A DNA stretch of 52,593 nucleotides from the NCBI GenBank assembly GCA_002389505.1, contig DGPA01000026.1, positions 184,504-237,096 on the forward strand. The letters run 5' to 3'. The notes below the pieces were generated by a model. It had not been told where the DNA came from, did not search any database, and worked only from the letters and a program-made list of their open reading frames with translations. Shown piece after piece: positions 25,063 to 34,072 of this stretch. The position numbers and the translations under genes are program-made. Origin of the DNA: Halieaceae bacterium UBA4452 (lineage in GTDB: Bacteria > Pseudomonadota > Gammaproteobacteria > Pseudomonadales > Halieaceae). The stretch's first letter is position 1. Each line of letters starts with the position of its first letter.

Positions 25063-27510
25063 ATGAACCAGGAATACAATCCCGAGCAGATCGAAATCGC
25101 TGCCCAAGCCCAATGGCATAAGACCGGCGCCTACCGGGCAGAGCGCGACGACAGCCGCGAGAAATTTTACTGCCTTGCCATGTTTCCGTACCCCAGCGGT
25201 AAGTTGCATATGGGGCATGTGCGCAACTACACGATTGCCGACGTCATCGCCAGATTCCAGCGCATGCAGGGCAAAAATGTCTTACAACCCATGGGCTGGG
25301 ATGCTTTTGGATTACCCGCAGAAAATGCCGCCATCGCCAATGACGTTCCTCCCGCCGACTGGACCCTGAGTAATATTGCTGAGATGCGCCGCCAACTGGC
25401 GCGCCTAGGCTTCGCTTATGATTGGCAACGGGAGGTCACGACTTGCGCCCCTGATTATTACCGATGGGAACAGTGGTTTTTTACCCGACTCATGGCAAAA
25501 GGGCTCGCCTACAAAAAAGAAGCCGACGTCAACTGGTGTGAAACCGATCAAACGGTACTGGCGAACGAGCAAGTCGTCGACGGTAAATGCTGGCGCTGTG
25601 ATAGCCCTGTAGAACGCCGAGCAATCAATCAGTGGTTCATCAAAATTACCGCCTACGCCCAAGAATTACTCGATGATCTGGAGCAGCTCGAGCAATGGCC
25701 AGAGCAAGTTATTGCTATGCAACGCAACTGGATAGGTCGCTCGGAAGGGGCCAACATTCGCTTTCAACGCGATACGGGTGACGCACTGGAGGTCTACACC
25801 ACCCGTCCCGATACACTCATGGGCGCGACGTATTTGGCTGTCGCACCTCAGCACCCTCTCGCAGAACAGGCGGCTGCTGATAATCCAACACTCGCGGCGT
25901 TCATCAAGCAACTCAGTAATATGAAAGTGGCTGAAGCGGATATGGCCACTATGGAAAAGCAGGGCATGGATACCGGACTCACGGTTTACCATCCCCTTAG
26001 CAACGAAGTACTCCCCGTTTGGGTAGCTAATTTTGTGCTCATGAGTTACGGCTCGGGTGCCGTCATGTCAGTACCGGGTCATGATCAGCGCGATTGGGAG
26101 TTTGCCACTAAATATGGCCTCCCTATCAAGCAAGTGATTGACGGCAACGAACAGCATACGGTTGATTTGCGGGCCGCCGCCTTTACCGAAAAAGGTCCGC
26201 TCATCCATTCGGGCCGGTTCGATGGTCTCGATTTTCAAGCTGCCTTCGATGCCCTCGTCACTGCGCTAGAGCAGCGTGGATTAGGGGAGCGAACGGTTAA
26301 CTACCGACTCAGAGATTGGGGCGTATCCCGCCAACGCTATTGGGGGGCGCCCATTCCAGTCATCAACTGTGACCACTGCGGGGCGGTGCCCGTGCCCGAG
26401 CAAGATTTACCCGTCATACTACCCACCGAGGTTGCTTTTCAAGGTGTCGGATCACCGCTGAAAAAAATGCCCGAATTTTATGCGGTTGCTTGTCCGACCT
26501 GTGATCAGCCAGCGAGTCGAGAAACCGATACGTTTGATACCTTTATGGAATCATCCTGGTACTACGCTCGCTATGCTAGCGCCAACAATCACCACAGCAT
26601 GCTCGACGATGAGGCGAATTACTGGTTAGAAGTCGATCAGTATGTGGGCGGGATAGAACATGCAATTTTACATTTACTGTACGCGCGGTTTTTCCACAAA
26701 CTCATGCGTGATGAGGGCTTGGTGACGAGTAGTGAGCCGTTCAAACGATTACTCACCCAAGGAATGGTGCTCAAAGATGGCACCAAGATGTCCAAATCGA
26801 AGGGGAATACCGTCGATCCACAGGCCCTGATTGATCGCTATGGTGCCGATACCGTGCGTTTGTTTAGTATGTTTGCCGCGCCCCCCGATCAATCCTTGGA
26901 ATGGTCTGATTCCGGGGTCGAGGGAGCAAACCGGTTCCTGAAACGCTTGTGGCGTTTGGTCCATGATCAGATAACACTGGGATCGGTACCCGAGCTTGAC
27001 CCTGACCTACTGACGCAAACCCAGCGAGATCTGCGTCGTAAAACCCATGAAACCTTAGCCAAGGTGGCCGATGACTACGGCCGCCGACAAACCTTTAACA
27101 CTGCAATCGCCGCGGTGATGGAGCTGTGCAATGAGGTCAGCAAATACTCCCCGCAGGCGGACAATGATCGCGCGACGATTAACGAAGCTCTGCGCGCCGC
27201 GCTGCTGATGCTGTGTCCGATTGTGCCGCACATTACCGCCGATCTTTGGTATACACTGACCAAAGAATCTATTCTTGATGCTGCCTGGCCCGACGTGGAT
27301 CAGCAGGCGCTACGTCGTGATGAATTGGAGATCGTCGTGCAAGTCAATGGCAAGGTGCGCGCCAAAATGCTGGTCGCCGCAGACGCGACCAAAGATACCC
27401 TTGAGGCAGCAGCACTAGCCGAATCTAATGTTCAGCGTTTCATCGATGGCTTGACAGTCCGCAAGGTCATTGTGGTGCCGGGCAAACTCGTGAACGTCGT
27501 CGCCAACTGA
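25063..27510 (+). CDS. leuS: Leucyl-tRNA synthetase
   Basis: An 815-residue class I aminoacyl-tRNA synthetase charging tRNA-Leu. The HIGH motif appears as HMGH in PYPSGKLHMGHVRNYT and the KMSKS motif as KMSKSKGN. The CP1 editing domain lies between, with TTRPDTLMGATYLAVAP. A zinc-ribbon-like segment with CDHCG and CPTCD is seen at about 447-490. The C-terminal domain ends with VVQVNGKVRAKM. The frame is open back to 24940 inside lnt, but ATG 25063 (NQEYNPEQIEIAAQAQW) has the family start. Its stop overlaps the lptE start by one base. Confidence 0.97.
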   Translation: MNQEYNPEQIEIAAQAQWHKTGAYRAERDDSREKFYCLAMFPYPSGKLHMGHVRNYTIADVIARFQRMQGKNVLQPMGWDAFGLPAENAAIANDVPPADWTLSNIAEMRRQLARLGFAYDWQREVTTCAPDYYRWEQWFFTRLMAKGLAYKKEADVNWCETDQTVLANEQVVDGKCWRCDSPVERRAINQWFIKITAYAQELLDDLEQLEQWPEQVIAMQRNWIGRSEGANIRFQRDTGDALEVYTTRPDTLMGATYLAVAPQHPLAEQAAADNPTLAAFIKQLSNMKVAEADMATMEKQGMDTGLTVYHPLSNEVLPVWVANFVLMSYGSGAVMSVPGHDQRDWEFATKYGLPIKQVIDGNEQHTVDLRAAAFTEKGPLIHSGRFDGLDFQAAFDALVTALEQRGLGERTVNYRLRDWGVSRQRYWGAPIPVINCDHCGAVPVPEQDLPVILPTEVAFQGVGSPLKKMPEFYAVACPTCDQPASRETDTFDTFMESSWYYARYASANNHHSMLDDEANYWLEVDQYVGGIEHAILHLLYARFFHKLMRDEGLVTSSEPFKRLLTQGMVLKDGTKMSKSKGNTVDPQALIDRYGADTVRLFSMFAAPPDQSLEWSDSGVEGANRFLKRLWRLVHDQITLGSVPELDPDLLTQTQRDLRRKTHETLAKVADDYGRRQTFNTAIAAVMELCNEVSKYSPQADNDRATINEALRAALLMLCPIVPHITADLWYTLTKESILDAAWPDVDQQALRRDELEIVVQVNGKVRAKMLVAADATKDTLEAAALAESNVQRFIDGLTVRKVIVVPGKLVNVVAN

Positions 27511-28016
27511 TGGTAGCCCACCGGTCAATGGTTCCTCTGCTCCTGCTGCTGAGCCTACTGGTGTCTGGCTGTGGCTTCCAACTCAAGGGCAGTGTCGCCA
27601 CTAGTCACTCTACTATCCAAGGCCAAAGTATTCGGCTGATCAGTAATGAACCGCGCAGCGAGCTGACGGTAGCCCTGAGCCAGGAGCTTCAACGCGCCGG
27701 CGCGCTGCGCCTGGACACCACTGACGCGTCACTCATCCTCCAGCTAGGACCTGAAATCGTTGCCCGCCGTAATTTGTCCCTCACCGTGCAAGGACGCTCG
27801 GCCGAAGTTGAGCTGACGATGAGTAGCGACGTCAGTCTCACTCATAAGGCAAGCATGACGACGACAGAGAGTACCGCCACTGTGGTTCGTCAATTTCTCA
27901 ATGATCCGAATAACGTGGTAGGAAGCACTGAGGAAATGCGGCTGCTCCAACATGAAATGCGCGCTGACCTTGCCGCGCAAATCGTTCGTCGACTCAGTTA
28001 CCGCCTCAACAACTGA
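27510..28016 (+). CDS. lptE: LPS-assembly lipoprotein LptE
   Basis: LptE plugs the LptD outer-membrane barrel and helps insert lipopolysaccharide into the outer leaflet. The 168-residue protein has a lipoprotein signal with lipobox LVSGC near residue 21, followed by the family GFQLKG. The rest is a small alpha-beta domain rich in VxL patterns, ending MRADLAAQIVRRLSYRL, which is typical of LptE. The start overlaps the leuS stop and its stop overlaps the holA start, each by one base (TGATG), so the three are tightly coupled. The leuS-lptE-holA order is conserved in gammaproteobacteria. Confidence 0.93.
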   Translation: MVAHRSMVPLLLLLSLLVSGCGFQLKGSVATSHSTIQGQSIRLISNEPRSELTVALSQELQRAGALRLDTTDASLILQLGPEIVARRNLSLTVQGRSAEVELTMSSDVSLTHKASMTTTESTATVVRQFLNDPNNVVGSTEEMRLLQHEMRADLAAQIVRRLSYRLNN

Positions 28017-29050
28017 TGTTAATTCGACCCGAGCAGCTCAGCCAGCATCTTCAACAGGGCTTGGCGCCGTGTTACTTGCTCAGCGGTGATGAACCACTGC
28101 TCATTCAGGAATGTGCCGATACCATACGCGCCGGGGCGCGAGCGGTGGGCTGCACTGAACGTGAGGTCATCGATATAGGCGCGGGTAGCGGCGACTGGCA
28201 GCAACTGATTCAAAGCGCGGCGGCAATGTCGCTGTTTGCCGAGCGTAAAATGATTGAACTGCGTTTACCCTCCGGAAAGCCCGGCACCGAGGGTAGTAAG
28301 GCACTGCAGGAATATCTTGCTATGGACAGCGACGACATTCTGTTAATCGTAGCCGGTAAAATTGACAAACAATCTCAGCGAGCCAAGTGGTATACCGCAC
28401 TGGAAAAAGCCGGCGCGGTCATTCAAGTGTGGCCGGTGAAAGCCCATGAGCTCCCCCACTGGCTTGGCCAGCGTTTAAAGACCGCGGGATTGGCGATTGA
28501 ACCCGAGGCCTTGGCACTTCTGTCGGAACGGGTGGAGGGTAATTTACTGGCCGCTGTACAGGAAGTAGAGAAATTAAAACTGCTCGCTAGTGGCAATACG
28601 GTGACGATCGATACGGTTATTGCCAGTGTGGCTGACAACGCACGCTTTAATAGTTTCGCTCTGGCCGATATCGCTATGGCCGGGGATACTCGAGGGGCGC
28701 TTCGAACGCTGCGTGGACTCCAAGCTGAAGCCTGTGCACCGCCGGCTGTGTTGTGGACCCTCGCTCGGGAGGTGAAGCTGCTTGTCCAGCTCCATGAAGA
28801 TCTGCAACGCGGGTTAGCGCTATCCCAAGCGTTGACTGACAGAGGCGTATGGCGCAACCGCACCGGGCTGGTCCAAAAAGCGTTGGCGCGGCAAAATGGA
28901 GAAAGCCTGATGGCACTTCAGCAACAGGTTGTCGCTATTGACGGGGCAGTCAAGGGCTTTAGCAAGGACGATCCCTGGGTGCTACTTGAGCAGCTGTTAG
29001 TGCTAGTCGCCCTCGGCGATTACTCCAGCACCCGCCGACGCAGTGCATAA
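28016..29050 (+). CDS. holA: DNA polymerase III delta subunit
   Basis: HolA is the clamp-loader subunit that opens the beta clamp. The 344-residue protein begins IRPEQLSQHLQQGLAPCYLLSGDEPLLIQE, the delta N-terminal AAA-like domain, whose P-loop is not a canonical Walker A, as usual for delta. It continues with MSLFAERKMIELRLPSGKPG and a helical C-terminal collar domain. It is the last gene of the + strand run. Its final 31 bases overlap the end of the MFS gene on the opposite strand, so no conventional terminator separates the two transcription units. Confidence 0.94.
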   Translation: MLIRPEQLSQHLQQGLAPCYLLSGDEPLLIQECADTIRAGARAVGCTEREVIDIGAGSGDWQQLIQSAAAMSLFAERKMIELRLPSGKPGTEGSKALQEYLAMDSDDILLIVAGKIDKQSQRAKWYTALEKAGAVIQVWPVKAHELPHWLGQRLKTAGLAIEPEALALLSERVEGNLLAAVQEVEKLKLLASGNTVTIDTVIASVADNARFNSFALADIAMAGDTRGALRTLRGLQAEACAPPAVLWTLAREVKLLVQLHEDLQRGLALSQALTDRGVWRNRTGLVQKALARQNGESLMALQQQVVAIDGAVKGFSKDDPWVLLEQLLVLVALGDYSSTRRRSA

Positions 29051-30243
29051 AGGCCAGCCAAGCAGACCATAGCGACAACGCCCACCACCCCCAGTACAGT
29101 AGCAAATCCTAGCTCATCGGAGAGTGCGCCGTATAGGGCCGATCCCAATGCAGGAGCCCCCATGGCGAGCAACGTCCACAGACTGATGACCCGACCCCGA
29201 TAGGCCTCAGCCAATGACAGTTGGATGAGTGTTTGACTGCCGGTGCCGGCCATGGTGGTCGACAAACCTAGGACCGCAACCACAAGGCTGAGACGGACAA
29301 GATCTTGTACCCAACCCATGCTCATCAGGAGTAATGCGGCCATAAAAATACCCAGGCTGACCATAAAGAGCAGGCGCTTTAGGTCGGCGCTCTGGCGGCT
29401 AACGATGAAGCCACCAACAATGGAACCCGCACCAGCACTTGCGGTCAGCGTGGCTAATTCGCCAGGCCCACCGCCAAGGAACAACCCCGATAGCGCAGGC
29501 AACAACTCGATAACCGTTCGTCCCACTAAGCCGTTTAATGCCGTTAGTACAAATACGAACTGGATTGCGCGATGGTCACGCACATAGGCCAATCCAGCAT
29601 TAAATTGTTGGATAAACGGCTCTCTTGGGCTCGGCGCCCGTCGACCAACGCCTCGGAGTGTTGCGAGAATAGCACCTGATGCAGCGAACATAAGGACCGC
29701 GAAGGCGAACGCCTCAACAGGACCAACTGTACGCAGTAACCATGCCCCGAGCGCCGGACCCAAGATACGGGCCACATTAAATGTCATCGCTGATAGCCCT
29801 ACCGCACTGGGCAAGGCTTCACGACACACCAGTAGGGGAATGAGCGCGAGTCGCATGGGACTATGACCCGATGTCACTGCACCCATAGCAAGCGCAAGCC
29901 CCAATAGAACCGCGGTGTCATACACTGTAAAAAACAGTGTCAAGGATCCAACGAGGCCAATAACACCATGAACCACCATGGATAGAATGAGTCCATGGCG
30001 GGGGTTTACGCGGTCAGACAAAATGCCGAAAAAGGGTGACAGCACAAAGGCAGGTGCCAGCATTAAAGCAGCCACAATACCGACCCAGGTGGCGGACTCA
30101 GTGAGATCCCAGGCTGACCAACCCAACAAAAAGCGCAGCATCCACGAGCCCAGACTCGAAAACCAGCTGGCTGGAAAATAGCGTTTAAATTCCGGTTCTT
30201 TTAAGGCCGATCGTCTTATATGTCGCTTTTCACGACGCTTCAA
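29020..30243 (-). CDS. MFS exporter, EntS-like (MFS_3 family)
   Basis: A 407-residue major facilitator with about 12 TM helices, a basic N-terminus (KRREKRHIRRSALKEPEF) and the MFS signature between helices 2 and 3 (FFGILSDRVNPRHGLILS). It is closest in pattern to the EntS/MFS_3 group of exporters; the substrate is unknown. The frame is open to a TTG at 30270, but the TTG at 30243 has AAGAGGG six bases upstream and is preferred. It is divergent from imuA: the LexA-type operator at 30276-30299 lies 33 bases upstream of this start, so it might also be damage-regulated. Its 3' end overlaps holA by 31 bases. Confidence 0.85.
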   Translation of the reverse strand: MKRREKRHIRRSALKEPEFKRYFPASWFSSLGSWMLRFLLGWSAWDLTESATWVGIVAALMLAPAFVLSPFFGILSDRVNPRHGLILSMVVHGVIGLVGSLTLFFTVYDTAVLLGLALAMGAVTSGHSPMRLALIPLLVCREALPSAVGLSAMTFNVARILGPALGAWLLRTVGPVEAFAFAVLMFAASGAILATLRGVGRRAPSPREPFIQQFNAGLAYVRDHRAIQFVFVLTALNGLVGRTVIELLPALSGLFLGGGPGELATLTASAGAGSIVGGFIVSRQSADLKRLLFMVSLGIFMAALLLMSMGWVQDLVRLSLVVAVLGLSTTMAGTGSQTLIQLSLAEAYRGRVISLWTLLAMGAPALGSALYGALSDELGFATVLGVVGVVAMVCLAGLYALRRRVLE

Positions 30244-30275
30244 AAAAAACCCTCTTGATTTCAAGCCCAACTAAT

Positions 30276-30299
30276 ACTACTGTTTATTTATACAGTAGT
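30276..30299. promoter_or_regulatory. LexA-type SOS operator, imuA/MFS divergent region
   Basis: Core CTGTTTATTTATACAG at 30280-30295 has the CTGT-N8-ACAG form of the gammaproteobacterial LexA box. Perfect 8-base arms (ACTACTGT and ACAGTAGT) surround the 8-base centre. A TATACA hexamer lies within the box at 30289-30294 and could be the imuA -10. It is 92 bases before imuA and 33 bases before the likely MFS start, so it could control both directions. Confidence 0.8.
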
Positions 30300-30390
30300 T
30301 AGCCGGGCGTTTATTGCTTGCCATAAATAGTCATAAATAAGCGCGGCGGATAGCGAGTTATCACTACACAATACACCACCGGAGCACACT

Positions 30391-31128
30391 ATGAGCGATC
30401 CACTAGAACACATCATACGCCGACCCGATACCTGGCGCGGCTTGGAAGTCCCTAATAACGTTAGGCACTTGAGCCATCCAGCCAATAGTGACTGGCACGG
30501 TGTTGACGCACTACCCAGCGGTTTTGCTGAACTCGATAAGCAATTGTCGCTCAAGGGCTGGCCCCAGCGCGGCAGTATTGAAGTCCTCAGTGACAGCTGT
30601 GGTATGGGCTCTATGGGATTGTTCTTACCCGCCATGGAAACCCTGAGCAAACAAGGTCGCTGGCAAGCATTTATTGGTGCGCCGCAACTACCCTATGCAC
30701 CATTATTAGCTGCACGAGGTATCGATACACGCCAAATACTGATGGTCCACCCAAAGCACCGTGAAGATCGCTTATGGGCCACTGAGCAGGCGCTGCGCAG
30801 TACCACCTGCAGCATTGTATTTAGCTGGTTAGGCGCTAGCGAGTATCGCTATGCCGAGTTACGCAAACTACAGCTCGCCGCCGCAGAAAATGACACCTTA
30901 GCTATTTTATTTCGCTCTACCGACGCCATGCAGCAACACACGCCTGCGAGCCTGCGCTTGATGATGAGTGGCTACCGAATAATCGATATTGTAAAACAAC
31001 GCGGCGGCCAGCAAATACCGGGCATTACATTAACTCCCGACCACGATATGTCCGAACAACCACAACTGTGGGAACTGCCTGTGGACCTGTCAACGCCATT
31101 AGCCACACAGTCATCCACCTATCAATAG
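30391..31128 (+). CDS. imuA: ImuA, SOS mutasome accessory protein (RecA-like fold)
   Basis: ImuA works with ImuB and DnaE2 in damage-induced mutagenic translesion synthesis. The 245-residue protein shows the family start (LEHIIRRPDTWRGLEV, then LPSGFAELDKQLSLKGWPQRGSIEVL) and RecA-like core segments (QALRSTTCSIVFSWL, then LRKLQLAAAENDTLAILFR). At the P-loop position SDSCGMGSMGL lacks the Walker lysine, so ATP binding of the RecA type is doubtful. GGAG lies seven bases before the ATG. The LexA operator at 30276-30299 precedes it. In most genomes imuA is followed at once by imuB; here an osmC-like gene separates them. Confidence 0.88.
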   Translation: MSDPLEHIIRRPDTWRGLEVPNNVRHLSHPANSDWHGVDALPSGFAELDKQLSLKGWPQRGSIEVLSDSCGMGSMGLFLPAMETLSKQGRWQAFIGAPQLPYAPLLAARGIDTRQILMVHPKHREDRLWATEQALRSTTCSIVFSWLGASEYRYAELRKLQLAAAENDTLAILFRSTDAMQQHTPASLRLMMSGYRIIDIVKQRGGQQIPGITLTPDHDMSEQPQLWELPVDLSTPLATQSSTYQ

Positions 31129-31135
31129 CGGCAAA

Positions 31136-31180
31136 GGCGAACGCAGGTGGCTGATTACCTGTCACCTGGCGTTCATCGCC
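31136..31180 (+). other. Imperfect hairpin after imuA
   Basis: GGCGA-ACGC-AGGTG on the left pairs with CACCT-GCGT-TCGCC on the right across a 13-base loop, with small bulges on the right side. No T-run follows, so it is not a textbook intrinsic terminator. It lies just after the imuA stop and before the predicted osmC promoter, and could stop or slow readthrough or protect the imuA mRNA end. Confidence 0.4.
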
Positions 31181-31219
31181 TAGCGGGCGGCGGCTCCACA
31201 GATATTCAGAAATAAGACT

Positions 31220-31248
31220 AGGACAGCCCCGTTTGGAACGGCTAAAAT
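31220..31248 (+). promoter_or_regulatory. Predicted sigma-70 promoter for the osmC-like gene
   Basis: AGGACA at 31220-31225 and TAAAAT at 31243-31248 are separated by 17 bases, a plausible -35/-10 pair. Transcription would begin near 31255, about 35 bases before the ATG. No LexA box is seen here, so the gene probably has its own non-SOS promoter although it sits between imuA and imuB. Confidence 0.45.
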
Positions 31249-31290
31249 ACGCGTGTTTACCACGATGCCTATTTTAAGGACGTTTAGATT

Positions 31291-31728
31291 ATGGAAGCAT
31301 TTCCCCATCATTATACAGTGACTGCCCAAGGCAGCGCCCATGAATCGTCAGTGATTGTCAGCGGTGACGGCGTCAGTGACATTGCCACCGATGCACCCGC
31401 CGCTTTTGGCGGCCCTGGGGATCAGTGGAGCCCAGAAGATTTACTGATGGCTGCGGTGGCTGACTGCTTTGTTTTAAGTTTTCGAGCTATCTCGCAGGCA
31501 TCCAAGATAAACTGGCTAACGATCAGTTGCCAAGCCACCGGTACCCTTGAGCGTATTGATCGAAAAAACCTATTCACTACCATTGAGCTCAAAGTCAGCC
31601 TGTCAGCCCCCGAGGGTTCGCAGGAAGATAAATTAATGAAAGTGCTCCAAAAATCTGAAGAAAGCTGCCTAATCACTAACTCTATGACAGCAGCAATAGC
31701 GTTAACCACCGACATCCATATTGGCTGA
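31291..31728 (+). CDS. OsmC/Ohr-family peroxiredoxin-like protein
   Basis: A 145-residue protein of the OsmC superfamily, thiol-dependent peroxidases acting on organic hydroperoxides or reactive sulfur species. Both conserved cysteines are present: C59 in AAVADCFVLSFRA and C126 in SEESCLITNSM. The segment GGPGDQWSPEDLLMAA is the family hallmark before the first Cys. It groups more with the general OsmC/YhfA-type proteins than with Ohr, but I cannot assign a subfamily with certainty. AAGGA lies ten bases before the ATG. It has its own predicted promoter and sits between imuA and imuB; its stop is only 25 bases before the inverted repeat of the imuB operator. Confidence 0.88.
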   Translation: MEAFPHHYTVTAQGSAHESSVIVSGDGVSDIATDAPAAFGGPGDQWSPEDLLMAAVADCFVLSFRAISQASKINWLTISCQATGTLERIDRKNLFTTIELKVSLSAPEGSQEDKLMKVLQKSEESCLITNSMTAAIALTTDIHIG

Positions 31729-31752
31729 TTAACCGTTGCGTCTTCGCTCACA

Positions 31753-31784
31753 AAATACTACTGTATATAAACACAGTAGTATTT
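31753..31784. promoter_or_regulatory. LexA-type SOS operator of imuB
   Basis: Core CTGTATATAAACACAG at 31761-31776, with perfect 12-base arms (AAATACTACTGT and ACAGTAGTATTT) around an 8-base centre. TATAAA at 31766-31771, inside the box, is the best -10 candidate, so LexA would block the promoter directly. The imuB ATG at 31795 is only ten bases after the dyad. Confidence 0.88.
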
Positions 31785-31794
31785 GCCGCTTATT

Positions 31795-33273
31795 ATGTCG
31801 CTTTGGTTATGCATCCGCTTTCCTCAACTGCCTCTCGAATCCTTATCGAAGGAACATGAACGCCCTGTAGTCATCATCGACCGGCAACGGGTCATTGCGG
31901 CTAATGATGCGGCTTTCAGCAAAGGCATTCGTACCGGACAGAGTCATCAAACCGCCAGCGCACTGTTAGAACGTCGACTATCTGAACCGGCGTTCAACAT
32001 TCCGTTAATCAACAATAGCGTACAATTTATTGAGCGTGATAACCAAGCCGAGCAGGCTGCTATAGAGCGATTACAGTCTTGGGCCTATAGCGTTACCCCT
32101 ACTCTAGAACTCTGGCATAACGACTGCTTACAGCTTGAGCTAGGAAGCTGCTTAACGCTGTATCGTGGTATTGATGATCTACTCACACGTATTGAGCAAG
32201 ACCTGATTTATCGTGGTTACTACCCGCGTTTTGGGGTAGCTAGCAATCGCCGTGCGGCATGGCTGCTCAGTTATAGCGATAGTCAGCACGCCCTCGACTA
32301 TCATCAACCTCTGGACAGTCGTCTGGCAGCACTGCCCATTGATCTCATTAAAGAAGATCCTCACTACAAAGCGGCGCGTGTTATTGATAATTTGCACAAA
32401 GTGGGCATTCAAACATTTTCGGCGCTGTTGCAGTTACCCAGCAATACCCTTGGCCGCCGCTGCGGCAAAGGCATTATTGACTGGTTAAAAGCCGTACGTA
32501 GCGAGCATGATGACGCTCGACGTGACTTCATCCCACCGGCAGAATTTAACGATACCGTGTGGTTTGGCTTTGCCATTCGTAACAACGTAGAACTGCAACC
32601 AGCGATAAAGCGCTTACTTGACAGCCTTCATCACTACTTGGTTAATATTCAGCGCGTTTGCGATGTCATCGAATGGCATTTACTGCCTGTACGGGGTGAG
32701 GCACTACCTTTGCGAGTGCTCAGCAGTGAGGCTCATCGCTCTGCCCAACGCTGGTCAGAATTGTCATTGTTGCAGCTTGAACGGCTCACTATTCCCGAGG
32801 ATATCGAAGGCTTGGGCTTATACGTCAATGATTTACAAGAGCCATCTGGACAAGCGGATGACTTATTCAGTGAACGACTGGCTACCGAGCCTCTTCATAA
32901 CATTGTTGATCGCATACGGAGCCGACTAGGGTTGCAAGCCGTCAACCAGCTGGCATTAAGAGACGCGCATTTACCCGAGGATAGCTTGTATGCCAGCTAT
33001 AGCGTCCCAGACGTTAGTCCATTTTATAATCAACACGCCCAGCGTCCCTTCTGGCTTATGGCTGAGCCTCAGCCCGCTCGACAACAGCAAGGGAAACTCT
33101 ATTGGAATGGTTCCCTCGAACTCCTACATGGCCCTGAGCGCATTGAAGATAATTGGTGGCAACAACCGGTAAGTCGAGACTATTACATTGCCCAACAGGA
33201 GAATGGTCAGCCGCTGTGGTTGTACCAGGACCGCCATACTCGCTTGTGGTATGTCCATGGCATACTGCCTTGA
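31795..33273 (+). CDS. imuB: ImuB, Y-family polymerase-like SOS mutasome protein
   Basis: ImuB is a catalytically inactive Y-family polymerase homologue that bridges ImuA, DnaE2 and the beta clamp. The 492-residue protein begins SLWLCIRFPQLPLESL, where active polymerases have an acidic DFD/DxD residue set; no catalytic aspartate is present, nor the usual SxDE in the palm (LELGSCLTLYRGID). The thumb-like segment with helix-hairpin-helix features (FSALLQLPSNTLGRRCG) and the C-terminal ImuB domain (RPFWLMAEPQPARQQQGKLY) follow. ATG 31795 gives the family start; an in-frame ATG at 31783 lies within the operator dyad. No ribosome-binding site is seen in the very short predicted leader. The operator at 31753-31784 controls it. 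Confidence 0.9.
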   Translation: MSLWLCIRFPQLPLESLSKEHERPVVIIDRQRVIAANDAAFSKGIRTGQSHQTASALLERRLSEPAFNIPLINNSVQFIERDNQAEQAAIERLQSWAYSVTPTLELWHNDCLQLELGSCLTLYRGIDDLLTRIEQDLIYRGYYPRFGVASNRRAAWLLSYSDSQHALDYHQPLDSRLAALPIDLIKEDPHYKAARVIDNLHKVGIQTFSALLQLPSNTLGRRCGKGIIDWLKAVRSEHDDARRDFIPPAEFNDTVWFGFAIRNNVELQPAIKRLLDSLHHYLVNIQRVCDVIEWHLLPVRGEALPLRVLSSEAHRSAQRWSELSLLQLERLTIPEDIEGLGLYVNDLQEPSGQADDLFSERLATEPLHNIVDRIRSRLGLQAVNQLALRDAHLPEDSLYASYSVPDVSPFYNQHAQRPFWLMAEPQPARQQQGKLYWNGSLELLHGPERIEDNWWQQPVSRDYYIAQQENGQPLWLYQDRHTRLWYVHGILP

Positions 33274-33369
33274 GCAAACTCACTGGCTAGCGCTCAATCC
33301 CAGACACCACACCGGTAGTGGCTGCTTTATTGCAAGGGGATAACCACTGCCCGTGCTCACGCGCTTTTA

Positions 33370-33945
33370 TCAGTTATTAGAGGGTACAAGCCAAATTAAT
33401 TCATCGATATCGAAACCCAAACTGTCAGCCCGTGCAATAAAGCGCTCACGCAGCGTCTCTGACACACGGGGCGTTCGCGCTAGCAGCCACAAATAATCGG
33501 TATTGAAACCAGCGACAAAGGCGTAATCATAGTTTTTGCCTAGCTCAAACACGATGTAACTCCCATAGAACGGGCCAAAAAAAGACACTTTTAAATGGGC
33601 GATATCGTCTACTCCTACAAATACAGCTCGCCCTTCAGCTATCCTTCGTTCACCTGACTCGCTGTCAGTACCGCTGTTAACTACCCGAATACTGCCATCA
33701 TCATTCAAGCTGTATTCTGCGGTCACATCAATCAAGTTACCTTCAAAACTATGATCGAGCCGAGCTACTTCATGCCACTTCCCTAAATAACGTGAGGCGT
33801 CAAAACCACGCACAGGCTCAACGCCGTCTGGAACACCCGTGCAAGCGCTGAGAACAGTCATTACCGCAAGGACCAGCGACGCAGCGCGTACCCTAGAGTA
33901 ACGACACCACACCCGCCGTTTACTCATCTGAATGTCATCGCTCAT
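33370..33945 (-). CDS. blc: Blc-like outer-membrane lipocalin (lipoprotein)
   Basis: A 191-residue bacterial lipocalin. The N-terminus has a hydrophobic signal (LVLAVMTVLSAC) with lipobox VLSAC, so it is a lipoprotein. The lipocalin motif GKWHEVARLDHSFEGNL (GxW) follows, with the beta-barrel strands ending in DYLWLLARTPRVSETLRE, as in E. coli Blc, which binds lysophospholipids and fatty acids. ATG 33945 is selected because GGAG lies five bases upstream; an ATG at 33966 and one at 33927 are also in frame. It converges on imuB and is divergent from dnaE2, whose LexA dyad ends 128 bases before this start. Any SOS control is speculative. Confidence 0.85.
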   Translation of the reverse strand: MSDDIQMSKRRVWCRYSRVRAASLVLAVMTVLSACTGVPDGVEPVRGFDASRYLGKWHEVARLDHSFEGNLIDVTAEYSLNDDGSIRVVNSGTDSESGERRIAEGRAVFVGVDDIAHLKVSFFGPFYGSYIVFELGKNYDYAFVAGFNTDYLWLLARTPRVSETLRERFIARADSLGFDIDELIWLVPSNN

Positions 33946-34072
33946 ACATACTCCGTGATCTTCCATGGTTCAGCGTGTACAGCGATTGTCTCATATCGCG
34001 ACAGACAGACCGCTGTCATCTTTGCTGCGCGTTTCGTCATAGAAACCGTATTTTTCCATGTCAGTTCCATCG

